Source: Strongylocentrotus droebachiensis (Eukaryota; Echinodermata; Echinoidea; Camarodonta; Strongylocentrotidae). Taken from it: DNA of 64,000 nucleotides. This document shows, piece after piece, positions 1 through 11,449 of the stretch. Both the position numbers and the translations under genes were made by a program. The DNA lies in contig JAVYIG010000171.1 of assembly GCA_035222895.1 (NCBI GenBank), positions 47,501 through 111,500 of the forward strand. The letters are read 5' to 3'. The notes beneath the pieces are model-generated. The model searched no databases and was not told the DNA's origin. It saw only the letters and a program-made list of their open reading frames with translations. The first letter of the stretch is position 1. Each line of letters opens with the position of its first letter.

Positions 1-72
1 AGAGAAGGCTTGGTCTTTCACAATTAAAAACATGTACCGTTGAAACTCGTTATATACAACGAGGATAGGACC

Positions 73-303
73 ATGCCAATTTCATTCATTCATTTCATTG
101 AATTCGATCATTTATGACCAAATTAAGTTTCAAGATACATTGTATTTAAGAAAGATAATCATTGTACCTTAGCTTGTTATATCAGGTATGCCAATTTCAT
201 TCATTCATTTCATTGAATTCGATCATTAATGACCAAATTAAGTTTCAAGATACATTGTATTTAAGAAAGATAATCATTGTACCTTAGCTTGTTAAATCAG
301 GTA
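73..303. repeat. two-copy tandem duplication, 115-bp unit
   Basis: The segment starting ATGCCAATTTCATTC at 73 recurs at 188 with only a couple of differences. It is noncoding and lies 3' of SSUH2. Near-identity implies a recent duplication. Confidence 0.9.
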
Positions 304-369
304 TCTTATTGTATCAGAGCTGTATTGTGTTAATTAATTTTTCAGCATTTGTCTTTATAAATGAATAAG

Positions 370-700
370 GCCCAACCCTGTCTATTGAGGCTACCCAAGG
401 GAAACGTAAAAAGTGGCCACTGTATACAGGTCGCCTTTCTAGACAGGTTCTACAACATACTACACACATATCTTTCTCGAAGGCGACAAAATACATTGCC
501 ACTGTAAACATCTGGAAGATGGGTGAGCTGTACTGAGCATGTGCAGTAAAAGCAGACTACATCTCCATGGTTAAACCTTGGCTTAACTTTAAACCTGGGT
601 TTAAGTTTAGACTAGACTTAAACCCGGGTTTAACTAAACCTGACTTCAGAATACGGGCCTTGGTCTTTATACAGAGGTGGCCATTTAGACAGTTTGACTG
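370..700. mobile_element. degenerate copy of the CAGTCAAACCTG palindromic element
   Basis: The left part carries pieces like AAAAAGTGGCCACTGTATAC and TAGACAGGTTC. The right end reads TTTAGACAGTTTGACTG, matching the ends of the better copy at 61107-61263. The middle is interrupted by a separate hairpin sequence around 560-658. It is old and diverged, and boundaries are approximate. It lies in the 3' flank of SSUH2, which otherwise shows nothing recognisable between 1 and 749. Confidence 0.45.
589..633. repeat. 45-bp palindrome (hairpin)
   Basis: The left arm TTAAACCTGGGTTTAAG is nearly the exact inverse of the right arm CTTAAACCCGGGTTTAA, with a short TTTAGACTAGA centre. Similar TTTAAACC fragments flank it at 570-588, so it may be the core of a small foldback element. 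It lies about 120 bases downstream of the SSUH2 stop codon. Confidence 0.7.
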
Positions 701-749
701 TTGTACTATTCATTTACTAATTGAAACCTCTTTTTCACAGTGTTTTTCT

Positions 750-3700
750 TTACAAGATGCTACATCCCCAGCAGCATTGCTGAGGGTACTCTGGTGCATG
801 TACTTTCCTCTCAAAGCCATACACGAAGTAGGTGAAAGTTTCATCTTTGAAGGTACACTTAGCCTCAGCTACAGGTATAACGCGAATCTGATGACGCTGC
901 AAAGACAAATGAAAAAAAAGGACAGACAAATTAATGAGGTATAACGAGAAAATGGACTAGTAGCAACAGAGTAAACCAAAGGATGATTTTTAGATTTTGC
1001 CTTCGTTTACAATACCCATGTTACTATACCGCCTAATATTTGGAAGACCGTCTGATTGTTTTGTCTTGTTTTTTTATGACCACAAAAACTGTTCCCTTTA
1101 GTAAAAAGAAAAATAAACAAATAAAATCCAATCATCTGCCATTATTCAAAGAACGTTTTTATACACTTTGAGTTCGTGAAATATATTATTATTTGGCATA
1201 TTAAAAAAAAGCAATATCTATTTGACAATAAAACCAAGGAGTAAATATTAAAAAAAATAATTAATATTTAAAAATTTTCAGCTGAAATATCATTTTAATT
1301 CCGAGCACATTTACGGCGGAACATAATGTCATAATTAAAAGTTTAATTAGTCTGTCTTCATTATTCAAGCAAACCTGCATATGAAGTCTCTCTCGGTTGT
1401 ACGCTAAGGTATGACGCTGAACCAGCATGCTAGAACCTGTGTTAACATCGTTGATTGGAAATCCTTTAATAGGCCACACCTAACATGAAAAAAGAGACGA
1501 GATAACTGTACATGAAATATGTTGTCAAAGATCTCCAAAAGAAAATGGAGGTAAAAGGTATGTATGATTCAGTAACTGGTTCAAGGGGAAGATTAACTTG
1601 GTTTTATTGAATGCATTATGTCAACATCATAACACTTTCCTTGAAAAATCTACATCAACGATAATAAATTATGGAGTGACACTTCGCTTAAAATTGAAAT
1701 TACTCTATTCGTTTACTAATTGGAACCTCTTTTGTGCAGTGTTTTTCTTCACGATATGCTACAGATGTATAAACTGTATTGGTTTAATAATATGAAAAAA
1801 TTATGTTCGTAAACATTTTGTAAAGTAAAATTTTAATTTGCTCTAACTTGAATCTCCAGCCTAGGATGGTAATCAGTTTTATACATCAATAAATAAATGA
1901 TATATTTTTTTTAAAAATGTCTGCATAGACCAACGATCATCGACTTACAGTGCCAATTTTGTGTTTATTACCATCATCTTGACGTCATTAACACTGCTAA
2001 TCCTCACCTAGCCTTTAGATCATAACCACCGTACTTATCTCGGTGTCAATATTATCTTCCATATCACACATTCTCACGTAAGACTTGGGTAAAATTTTAC
2101 CCATAATTATGGGAACATGCATGTTGGGTAGTACATACCAATGTTGTGTAATATTTATCTACTGTTGGGCGGAATTTTACCCAACAAAGATGCATGCCCC
2201 CACGTCCAACTTAATTGTTGTTTTACCCAACTCTTCTTAAAGATAGGGTGGAGTTCTGGTAATGGTGAAACAAACATTGAAACAGTTTCTATTCGAATTC
2301 ACACCAATTGTTAAGCAGTAAAAATAAATGACTCTTGCTAAAGGAATTTGAAAGTTTCTTGAAAATTATGATAATTATTTTTATCCCACCTTCGGATGTT
2401 CCTCTTGAAACACCTGCTCACCGGAGACTCCACGGACTAACTCATCAGGAAGGTTCGTACGCTCCACGATGTGATCTTCAACGTGATTTTTCCTAACACA
2501 GAAAAAAAAATTAAAAAATATTATCAATAGGGCCTACATAATACCAGAGGAATCTTGAAATATATTGATTTATTTATTTATATTTATTAAGTTTTATTTC
2601 AGTAGGGTAGTTTCATTCAAGCCATAAAAATCAAATTAATGGCCTGCTTTCCAAGGAAGCCCCCTATTTATTATACGATGCTAAAATATTGTTTATATTC
2701 CACCAGCGTTTCAGAATAAAAAGCATGATACCCTGATTTGAAATGGGGACTATTGATTACCTTTTAATTTACCAGCAGTAGTGAGAATCATTGCAGCTGC
2801 TCCGTTTAGAGCAAACTCGGTTGGTAACCGTGGAAGTACATAATAGTTATTATTCTCCACCTATCATTTTTTTAAATAATGTACTGGATTGAAAGCAATT
2901 TAAATTTTGAATGTCAATCTTTTAACCAAACTAGCAAATTTTATCTCAATATCGTTATTGAACAGTGTATTTATTTGACAACACTCAACTTAAGTATTCA
3001 GATTTGTTATCAAAAAACGATTCAAATAGAGTATTAAGTCGCCTCTTTTATATAACAATCACTTTTTTTCGAATGTTTTTATTTTGAGGAACATTGCATG
3101 ACTTAATGCAATAGCTTAGTCAAACAAGTATGTACGTCGCTCCGTAAAAATGATATGATGAAAAGTTTAAAGCAGCAAAATATAATAGTTTCATTAACGT
3201 TTAGGAGTGCAGAACACACAGTATTATGAAACTTACCACTCAACTGTAAGTCGTATGTAACATTTGAGTTGTCCATTTGCGTTGCAGGTAATACATACTA
3301 TGCGTCCTGTACCAGTACATCTCGAGCATCTATAATTTTTAATTTTTTAAAAAGTGAAATCACATGAGGTAAAGATTGGATTAAAAGGTGTTTACAATTA
3401 ATTGCAAATCTCATATTGTGTATTCAATCTGTTAAATTCACATGATAAAATCGCTTGTTAATTATATCAAATAAGATGTAAATTATTGCTAGAAATGTAT
3501 ACATGGAAAGGGATGAAACATCATACACAAGAATCTAATTTCCATCTTGAAGGATTTTTATTCAGGAAAAATGAAGATAAGTATCAATTATTTCTCATAT
3601 GTAAACCATTCATTTTTTTTTTAAATAGCAGTCAAAGTATATAATTGATGTTCAGACATTACACACGCCAAAGTCAATAATCGCAGTCCTCATCATTTTT

Positions 3701-5790
3701 CTGTTCATGTACGAATATCTTACGGAGATCTCGAAATTGACCATAAAAATAATGATGATAAAAATCGATTTCAATTTTTGTTTCTGTTAAAGTCTGTTAT
3801 GCCAAGGCGTCGTTATTATCTGCGCCAATCAAGTCCACGCATGCGCCAATCATTTAACACAATGTATACACTGTTCATTTTGAAATTATTGTATGTTTTT
3901 GCACGATGTCACGCTCTCATGACGCTCCAAAGACCGCACCTTACGTCAGGCAATGACGCAGTCTTACGTCAGGCATTGAAATAACGCCTTGTGCGCAAAG
4001 GGCATTACGCAATACACATATTTCGGATTTTCCCTTCAAATGACGAATAATAGTTACTAACCTTCTCCGTCCGTCGCCACCACACCATGTGCAGTGTTCA
4101 TAATCCGTATAGTGACGATCTCCATCATGTCGACTCACAGCACGCCGACCACGCCCGTCGCAATAATTACATCGAGTCTGATGATAAAATATGAAAAAGA
4201 TAAACAGGATTTTCAACCTAATGTATTGTTTTGAGAAAATATAATCCTCTATCCTACATTTGGTTTATAGTGATGAAAACGCCATTACATCGGTAGCATA
4301 CTACAGCCACAGTAATGATGAAAAAGAACGTATATCATTATATTCATTATGCTAAATAAAAATATTGTGCGTGACAGTATTATATGCAGTATAAAGTTTG
4401 ACTATTGAGGTAGGTTGATAAATAAAAAGTTCATTATTTTTGTAATAAAATTCGGGGGAGACTGGGCACCAACATGTTTCCAACTTTAGGCTCTTGAGCT
4501 AATTTTACACAAGAATTAGATAATTAATTACCTAAGAAAATTACAGAGTTTCTGACTTTGTTATTCATTGAAGGCAAACAAATAAATGACTGTGAATAAA
4601 TGTGTTTCTCTGATTGTTTCCTTATTCTTATTCTAGTTTTTTTGTATTCATCTGTACATATGAATTTTAAAAAGAATGATGATTGAAAATAGAAATTGCA
4701 TTTCCACAGCACATGGCTATAAGTTTTAAAGGAAAAAAAAATACTTGGACATAAAGAAAACCAAAAAATTACTTGAACATAAGGGGGGGGGGAATTCTTG
4801 AACTTAGAAAAGAAAAGAAAAAAGCCTTTACTTGAACATAGAGAAAGAAAGACAAAAAAATCATGAAAAATGCAGCTCAAAGAACGAGATCTTACCGTTC
4901 CTCTGCCATAACAGTTATGGCAGCGACGATATCCAGTGGCTCGGCAATCATGACAGGGCTGTTCCAGAATAATAATAAAAAAAAATCACTGAAATTGTAG
5001 TTCCATTTTCAGAAATAATCATGCATATTCTGACCAAATTTCAAAATTAAACGATTTTGGTTAGACCTTAATTAGCAATACTGCTTTAATCTTCAAATTA
5101 ATAAAATAGAAGGGATTGACAATAATCCATTTTATTAGAACGAATGAACTTCACAGCCCTATACCTTTGCCCCAATTCGTATTAATCGAGGGCTTATAAT
5201 GAATTTACATGATCATTGTGTTCACACACAGAATATTTAATAATTTTCCATTACATTTTCTTAATTTGAAAAGAAATGTATAATTGCATTACTAAAAGAC
5301 CGACGGAGAATCATCTGCTGAAAACATAATTTAAATCGGTATAATCAAAAGGGGATTTGAATAGTCTGCTATAAGTTTATGATTTATTATACATGACGGG
5401 TGTATATTGGAGTTCGATAGTATTTGTATTTTGCTCACTTTGACTGTAGCTGTGTGTGGCACCTCCCGATAGATTACAGTATCCTGAAACATTGGAGGGT
5501 TCTGAACAGTAATACTCCATGGTACTGGAGCTGGTCCATTGTATGGACTATCAATCGACTGACCTATCAAAACGAAAAGAGAAAAAAAAACATGGTCATA
5601 ATTCCAATGAATACTTTTTTCTTTCAGAACTTGAAAAGAAAGGCCTTGTCTATTTCCTGCAACAACAGAAAAAGGTTTCAGTTCATTTAGTTACAATACT
5701 CGAAATTGTAATGTTAGGTATATACATGTATATAGTTCCATATCTCTATCTCTCTTTTAGAGAAGAAAATGATTTCTACCCCCCCCCCCC

Positions 5791-5822
<32 letters not shown>

Positions 5823-5910
5823 TTCCCCCCCCCCCCTTCTTAACGCCAATAATATCTCCCCCGTCTGTTGCGGGCCTAATGGTCCGTTTCCCCTGTTTTC
5901 TCTTTCCTTT

Positions 5911-5963
<53 letters not shown>

Positions 5964-6153
5964 CTCTATCTATAGTTCTCGCTATCTCCTCTTGTGAGTC
6001 CTGTCTCTGTCCCAATCTGTATTTTGTATAGTTTTCTCTTACCTTCTCTCTCTGATTGCTTGTCCCTTTCAACTTATAATCGTCTTTCCTGTTTCTCGTA
6101 TTCCAACCCCTCCGTCTCTTTCTGTGTATTTGTCTTTCTGATCCAGTCTCTCT

Positions 6154-6184
<31 letters not shown>

Positions 6185-9100
6185 CCTCTCTCTATCTCTC
6201 TCTCTCTCTCTCCCCCTTTCCCCCTCTTCCCCCCTCTCTCTCTCTCTGTCTCTCTATCTCTCGCTTGTTCTCATACTGCCCTCGGTCATTCTTTACCTCA
6301 ATACTTACCAACATAAGGTTCTGAAGCCCAGTTAGTTTTCCTGCTTTCAGAGAAGGTTTCCAAAACGTACTGAAAGGAAAACAAGTTGCAATCACAATTA
6401 AATAAAATAAAATAAAAACATTCGGACGATCATGCCATTATGATTATAAAGGTATAAAATTGCAGGCATTGATTGAATATTAATGATACCCTTATCATCC
6501 AAAAATATTTTGTAAATCATTTTTAAAACATGAACCAACAACATCTTAATAATGATAATACAAATAATAATAACCAGTTTTTATATAGCACTTATTACAA
6601 TCACTAAGCGCTTCCCAACCTGGAGTTCATTACCCCGGCTTTAGCTGTGCTGCCATTACGACGCTCTAGCATTTCAAAGAATTAATTCCTACCAGGTACC
6701 CATTTTTTCTTTAAATAAACTCTTGGAATTTTACCCATATGAGGAAATGTTGTTAACAATAGCTCCCCTTACAAGTTTACTGAAGATGCTATGTTTCTTA
6801 TGGCCTATATGTGAAACCTTCATATTACGATGGCTATGTCTTCAGTCTCATACCTTTTATCGAGGTCTACAATTTCGTTTTATGCAAATGTAATGAATTT
6901 TTAACTATTTTTTGACCTAATTCTTTCTCAAATAAAGCCTTTATTCAATTGCTCTCAAAGAATAAAACAGTATAAACAAATGTACAAAGTGATGGATAGA
7001 TACGTTAGACGAACAAAATGTACAATAAAAAACAAGATTCTCGTATTTGGACATGCATCCATCTATCAAAAGATAATTAAACCTATATCTTGTTGCGTAT
7101 ATGATTATTGTTCAACTTCGGAATTATATTTTAATTTCTTTGGTAAAGATGGACATGATAAAGATGCCTTCAATCATCTAGTTTAAATAATATTTTGCAA
7201 ACGAAATAACGAAACTAAAAGAGGAACTCTTTCCACCTGGGATGCTGATTTCTTTACGGAAAAACAGTAATGTGATTACCGGAATAACTGTTAAAAGAAG
7301 TGAACTACAATGTGTGTTCATGTACGCACATAGACTATACAAAACGCTCATCACTCCAGCTATTAAAAAAAAACGCATTTGTAATTCTATTCACGTGTGA
7401 ATGCAAATGAGAAATTGATTCAATCGTACTTGACCTGCATCATACTAAGCTGCTTCATTTTGAAATGTCATGTCATATCTTAATTTGGTTCTTTTCCGCC
7501 AAAGGAACGAGTTTGTTATAATGTATGGTTCATAAAACAATTATTGTTGGTCTCGAAATTACACGTCGATCAATGCTGAATTGTATAATATCGCTCAATT
7601 TAACAGCTGCAAGCATTTTATAATGCATCAATCATCCATACATTTAATAAAAAGTGTAATTGAATAGAAAACTAACAAAAAAAATATTGTGTAAAGTTTG
7701 AGGTACGGTCTGCAAAAGACATTTCTTATGCCTACCTTTTACAAAACCATTATTAATGGTGATATTGAAATATAACTTAAACAAAAAGTGTTGAAAGTCA
7801 GCAGCAAATGAGACCTGAAGTGTAGGCCTTCTTCTTCATGCGAACTCTTTTTGGAATTCACTCTTATGAGATTTCCTTACCCCACACACACACACACACT
7901 CATGTACAGTACATATAAATATGTATACATAATATTATGTTGATATCATTTGCCACTTCTCTCCCTCTCCTCCGCCTCCCCTTCTCCTCTCCTCCTCTCC
8001 CCCTTTCCTCCGCCTCCCCACCTCCTTTCCTTCTCTCCTTCTCTCCTCCTCTCCTCCTCCTCCTACCCCTCCCCATAACTATCTTCTATCTCTCTCTCTA
8101 TCATTTTATCTTTCTCCTTATCTTTTTCTTCACTGGACTCGTTTCACTCCACAAGGAGTGACGTTGAGCCGTATTTCATCATACTTACATGAAATGCTGC
8201 AGAGTGGTCGATATTGGAGAAATTCAGTTCCTTTGCCGCTTTTGTACCCCAGCAACAGTTCTCTGCAGCATGGGACACAAGAGCCTCTCTCGCTTCTTCA
8301 TCTTTCACCATCGGCATTCTGATGGAGAAGAGATGTGATTTGCATACATTATTATTGAGAGAAGCAACGGATTTACTTCACTGAGGAACAAAAAGAACTC
8401 GTTGGGTAAACAGCTCTTGCTTCCACATCTTTCACCATCGGCATTCTGATGATGGAGGAGAGAAGGGATTTGCATACATTATTATTGACAGAAACAGCGG
8501 ACACAATCTTCACCGAAGAAAACAAAAATCACTCGTTGGGTAAACAATTCCCAACTTTTCGCTTACATAATGATATGCCCAACTCACTCGGGGGTTATTT
8601 TGCTCAATATTTAGTAACAGGACCTGTGATCGTGATGGGGAAAAATGTCAGTCTAGTCGGTCATAAAATTGCCCCAAAGATGGTTGGACATGAATTACCC
8701 TGACGTTGGGTCTTTTTTACCTAACGTTTCAAGTGTTAACACGTATAATGACAACGCCTAGTTCTACAATTAAAAAACGAAATCTAGAAGACATTTTGGA
8801 ATGCCAAATGAAAGGCAATTTGGCACAATATGCCTCACTTTTCATGGCATAATAATTTCCACAAAGAGCCCTTATTCAGACATGAGTTCGATGAATACAA
8901 ATTCCTTTTTCCAACAGAAATGATACAGAATCCAATAATAATTTTTACAAAAATATAATAGCCATCTGATGGAAACTGCATGTTATTATCTTTTGGAAAG
9001 CTATTATTATATCATCATTAAAAGGAATAGTATCTTACTGTGCAGTGAAGTCTGGTGGTGGGGGCTGCACATATTCTTCATAAACAGGAGGGGGTGGGAG

Positions 9101-10311
9101 CATACTATCCATAGCATCATATCCCGTCACAGCCTCCATACTATCGAGTGGAATATCGCCCTTATCTTCATCTCCAATCTGAAATAAACAATGAAGACAC
9201 GAACAAATAAAATCAAGAAATGAATCACCTTATATTACATTTACCTGTACACGATTTGAACGAATTATTGAAGCCCTAGTAAAGTAAAACATACGATATG
9301 TATTCACTAATATTTCAATTTGTCCTAAACTACTTGCAAGGTACATACCGATTGTAATCATAATCATGATAATCAAATCAGGAAATTTAGTTTAGATTTG
9401 GATGCTAAGATTTATGTAAGATGAAGTTCAGTGCTGCTAAATTATCAAATCGATAGAATATGAAATACCTATCACTATACCTCAATAACCCTAATATTAA
9501 CCCTAACCCTAATCTGAAATTACAAGCAACCCTAACCCTAATCATTTAAATCTTTGACGGAAAAAACCCCGGAGAGTCGCCGGAACAAATATGTCGGAGG
9601 ACTGTAAACAGGTGCATTTAATAACATAATTAAGTTTATTTTACTGTTGTTAAAAAAGAAGATCTATTATCATTGACTGATTAATTCGAAAATGAATATT
9701 CAGGAGTGCAATAGTGTTTGGAGCTCATTTTCATTTTAAAAATTCATTTTACATCGTCGAGATATGAAGATAACCCAATGATGCATCATAATATATAACT
9801 CATTTTTTGTGTATAGACTTACCCCATTTTCATCCTTTTCGTCAGTGCCTCCCGGGAGATCTACATTACCAGCACCTGGTGGAGGATTTGGGAGCTGAGA
9901 AGGTGCTTGTCCTTGTTGTGGCGGCGGTACTTGACCGGATTGTGGTGGAGGGGGTGCTTGCTGTGGTGGAGCTGCTGCAACAGGTGCATTTGGTTGGTAA
10001 CCTTGTTGTGGTGGTGGTGGAGCTGCTGCAACAGATGCATTTGGTTGGTAACCTTGTTGTGGTGGCGGTGGAGCTTGCCCCTGTTGCGGAGGAGGATACC
10101 CTTGTTGAGGTGGAGGTGCATTTTGTTGGTACCCTTGCTGTTGTGGAGGGTAGCCCTGTTGAGGTGGAGTGTACCCTTGTTGGGGAGGAGGTGCATTCTG
10201 TTGGTACCCTTGCTGTGGAGGAGGATACCCTTGGGCTTGGGGTGGTTGCTGTTGGTACCCTTGCTGTGGCGGAGGATACCCTAGGGCTTGGGGTGGTGGC
10301 TGTTGGTACAT
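750..10311 (-). CDS. SSUH2: SSUH2 (ssu-2 homolog) protein, complete, 11 coding exons
   Basis: Coding exons, in transcript order on the minus strand: 10311-9823, 9178-9039, 8318-8189, 6369-6309, 5563-5439, 4958-4896, 4177-4062, 3329-3237, 2492-2390, 1479-1375, 896-750. All junctions are GT-AG and keep one frame, giving 1572 nt and about 523 aa. Residues 1-163 are a Pro/Gln/Tyr repeat. Family landmarks follow: [18 protein letters not shown], then VLETFSESR (~255), [16 protein letters not shown] (~274), VPHTATVK, six CxxCxGxG-like knuckles (CHDCRATG ~317, [24 protein letters not shown] ~365, CSRCTGTG ~376, CITCNANG), a stretch ending [11 protein letters not shown], and a C-terminus [13 protein letters not shown]. 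These match human SSUH2 as I remember it, including FSESR, the VPH block, CxxCxGxG and a final CCxGC. The knuckles resemble the DnaJ zinc domain. Biochemical function is poorly known; human SSUH2 has been linked to tooth (dentin) development. The repeat N-terminus makes it longer than the human protein (roughly 350-375 aa). The start is the first ATG after a likely 5' UTR acceptor at 10334. Confidence 0.93.
1706..1765. repeat. diverged duplicate of the SSUH2 3' end, inside its last intron
   Basis: This stretch resembles 702-761, which spans the SSUH2 stop codon and the bases just downstream. Both share TTTACTAATTG, AACCTCTTTT and CAGTGTTTTTCTT. The intron copy has diverged and lacks the preceding coding sequence. 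It is a partial segmental duplication with no evidence of function. Confidence 0.6.
2083..2238. mobile_element. short palindromic element with TTGGGTAAAA ends
   Basis: The segment opens with GACTTGGGTAAAATTTTACC and closes with GTTTTACCCAACTCTT, giving short inverted ends. Related words (TTGGGTAAA, CCCAAC) recur in the second SSUH2 intron at about 8398-8740. Small non-autonomous DNA element; family unknown. Confidence 0.4.
5778..6250. repeat. compound poly-C, (TA)n and (TC)n tract in an SSUH2 intron
   Basis: Nearly pure C runs cover about 5780-5840, an AT-dinucleotide run about 5913-5958, and TC-rich sequence about 6145-6250, all between SSUH2 exons 6309-6369 and 5439-5563. Long open frames here are low-complexity artefacts. 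Run lengths in such tracts are often mis-assembled. Confidence 0.9.
6550..6715 (-). mobile_element. truncated SINE copy (tail and body, no tRNA head)
   Basis: An AAT-rich run is followed by TTATATAGCACTTATTACAA, then CCCCGGCTTTAGCTGTGCTG and CTACCAGGTACCCAT. This matches the body of the tRNA-headed SINE at 21496-21777. The head with promoter boxes is missing. It sits in an SSUH2 intron. Confidence 0.6.
8288..8551. repeat. tandem duplication (~127 bp) including the start of an SSUH2 exon
   Basis: Positions 8292 onward (first bases of the 8318-8189 exon, its acceptor and adjoining intron) are repeated from 8419 onward. Both copies share ATCTTTCACCATCGGCATTC, TTTGCATACATTATTATTGA and CTCGTTGGGTAAAC. 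The second copy keeps the CAG acceptor and encodes MPMVKDVEA on the minus strand, but it lacks the rest of the exon and a donor, so it is probably not spliced in. Confidence 0.8.
9485..9543. repeat. interstitial telomere-like CCCTAA repeats
   Basis: Imperfect units reading CCCTAA or CCCTAAT cluster here, in two groups separated by a short spacer, inside the first coding intron of SSUH2. CCCTAA/TTAGGG is the animal telomere repeat. The tract is short, so it is an interstitial relic or chance expansion, not a chromosome end. Confidence 0.7.
9823..10311 (-). repeat. SSUH2: Pro/Gln/Tyr tandem repeat in first coding exon of SSUH2
   Basis: The first coding exon is made of imperfect repeats of the type GYPPPQQ or [11 protein letters not shown], with variants such as [14 protein letters not shown]. 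It then becomes acidic (GTDEKDENG) just before the donor at 9823/9822. The composition resembles the low-complexity N-termini of annexin A7/A11 and other GYPPQ-rich proteins that form condensates or bind PEF-type calcium proteins. That similarity is compositional only. The G+C-rich repeat leaves the opposite strand open too, so long plus-strand frames here are shadows. Confidence 0.85.
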
Positions 10312-10333
10312 TTCCTAATTTCTTTGTGGCTAT

Positions 10334-10940
10334 TCTGAAATATAAAGCAAATGGAACAGAGATAAACTAACCAGAAACTATATCATAATCATGAAATAAA
10401 TATTCGAAATCCCGTAGAACAAAGTAAAAATAAAAATATATACCTAGTCGTGCATAATTAGTTCCCACGCAGGCTGCAAAAAAATACTAAGGATGACCAT
10501 CTTAATACCTAAGCATTATGCCCAATTAAGGTCCGAAAAGGATCATGTAGAGTAACTTTTTTATCTACTTATTTCAAATCAATATGATCACAATCATGAG
10601 AAATATGTTTACATATAGGCCTGCTAATGAAAGTAACAACTTGTTTGACACAACTATAAGGTCCGTCTGAATCCTTCAATAGTTAGTCTTTTTGGTAGGC
10701 CTGTATATACACACAATTCCTCGTGTGACAAAATGTAAAATATATATTTCCACAATTATTGAGACAAGTAATGGAATTAGATCTAAGTCGGTGATAATGT
10801 GATATATTGAAAATTATCAAAATTGTAAGTGAATTCATATTCGATATAGACTTACCTGTATATAAATACCTCAGCTCAGCAACTAATCAATGCTTTCTTG
10901 AACCTGTTGTATGTTTCTATCCGTAGATATATATATATAT
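10334..10940 (-). promoter_or_regulatory. probable SSUH2 5' UTR intron and promoter region
   Basis: A good acceptor (TTATATTTCAG, exon side from 10334) lies 23 bases before the ATG. A perfect donor CAG|GTAAGT ends a candidate non-coding first exon at 10856. An AT dinucleotide tract at about 10926-10941 on the same strand could serve as a TATA-like element. This is inferred from splice signals only; no transcript evidence is visible. Confidence 0.4.
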
Positions 10941-11106
10941 CACGTAGGCCTATACAACTGACATGCCTGAATACACATGCACGTCAGACCAGACACCAAT
11001 TTCCCTTTCATTCATCTCTATTTGTTCCGCGTATCCAAGGGCGCTGAATAGTAAGTGTTTGTTTTTATTCATTGTTTGGCTCAGCTTGCAGAGGTGGGTT
11101 CTATAT

Positions 11107-11320
11107 CACTATGAACATGACAGACAAAGAAAGCGGACAAAATATACAGTTCCTCAGGTAGATAAAGGAACATCCCTTCATTGCTATTATGTAAAAAGGT
11201 GAATATGCATGTGACACCTGTTCTACACATTTTTACATAATAGCAGTGAAGGGATGTTCCTTTGTCTACCTGAGGAACTGTATATTTTGTCCTCTTTCTT
11301 TGTCAGTCATATTCATAGTG
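11107..11320. repeat. large inverted repeat, ~95-bp arms, ~93% identical
   Basis: Left arm 11107-11201 and right arm 11230-11320 are reverse complements with about six mismatches. Shared words include AAAATATACAGTTCCTCAGG, GGAACATCCCTTCA and GCTATTATGTAAAAA. The loop is about 28 bases. It lies in the SSUH2-AP5B1 intergenic region. Open frames read across each arm but resemble nothing known. Confidence 0.9.
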
Positions 11321-11408
11321 TATGCAGCTACAGTGCCTAATAATAGAATGGATATGATTGATTTGGGATGAAAGTTAGTGAAACCTCTCATTAAAATGAA
11401 ACATAATT

Positions 11409-11415
<7 letters not shown>

Positions 11416-11448
<33 letters not shown>
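11416..11448. repeat. (GA)n microsatellite
   Basis: An uninterrupted GA dinucleotide run of about 33 bases. The flanking intergenic sequence from about 11450 to 12660 shows no gene, conserved motif or clear repeat. Confidence 0.95.

Positions 11449-11449
<1 letters not shown>

Noticed and set aside
5519-6335. Proline- and serine-rich frames around 5.5-6.3 kb
   Set aside because: They translate poly-C, (TA)n and (TC)n tracts, and part of the region is an SSUH2 exon in another frame.
9807-10370. Long plus-strand frames (187 and 125 codons) opposite the SSUH2 first exon
   Set aside because: They mirror the Pro/Gln repeat on the other strand. The minus-strand reading splices in frame to a conserved protein.
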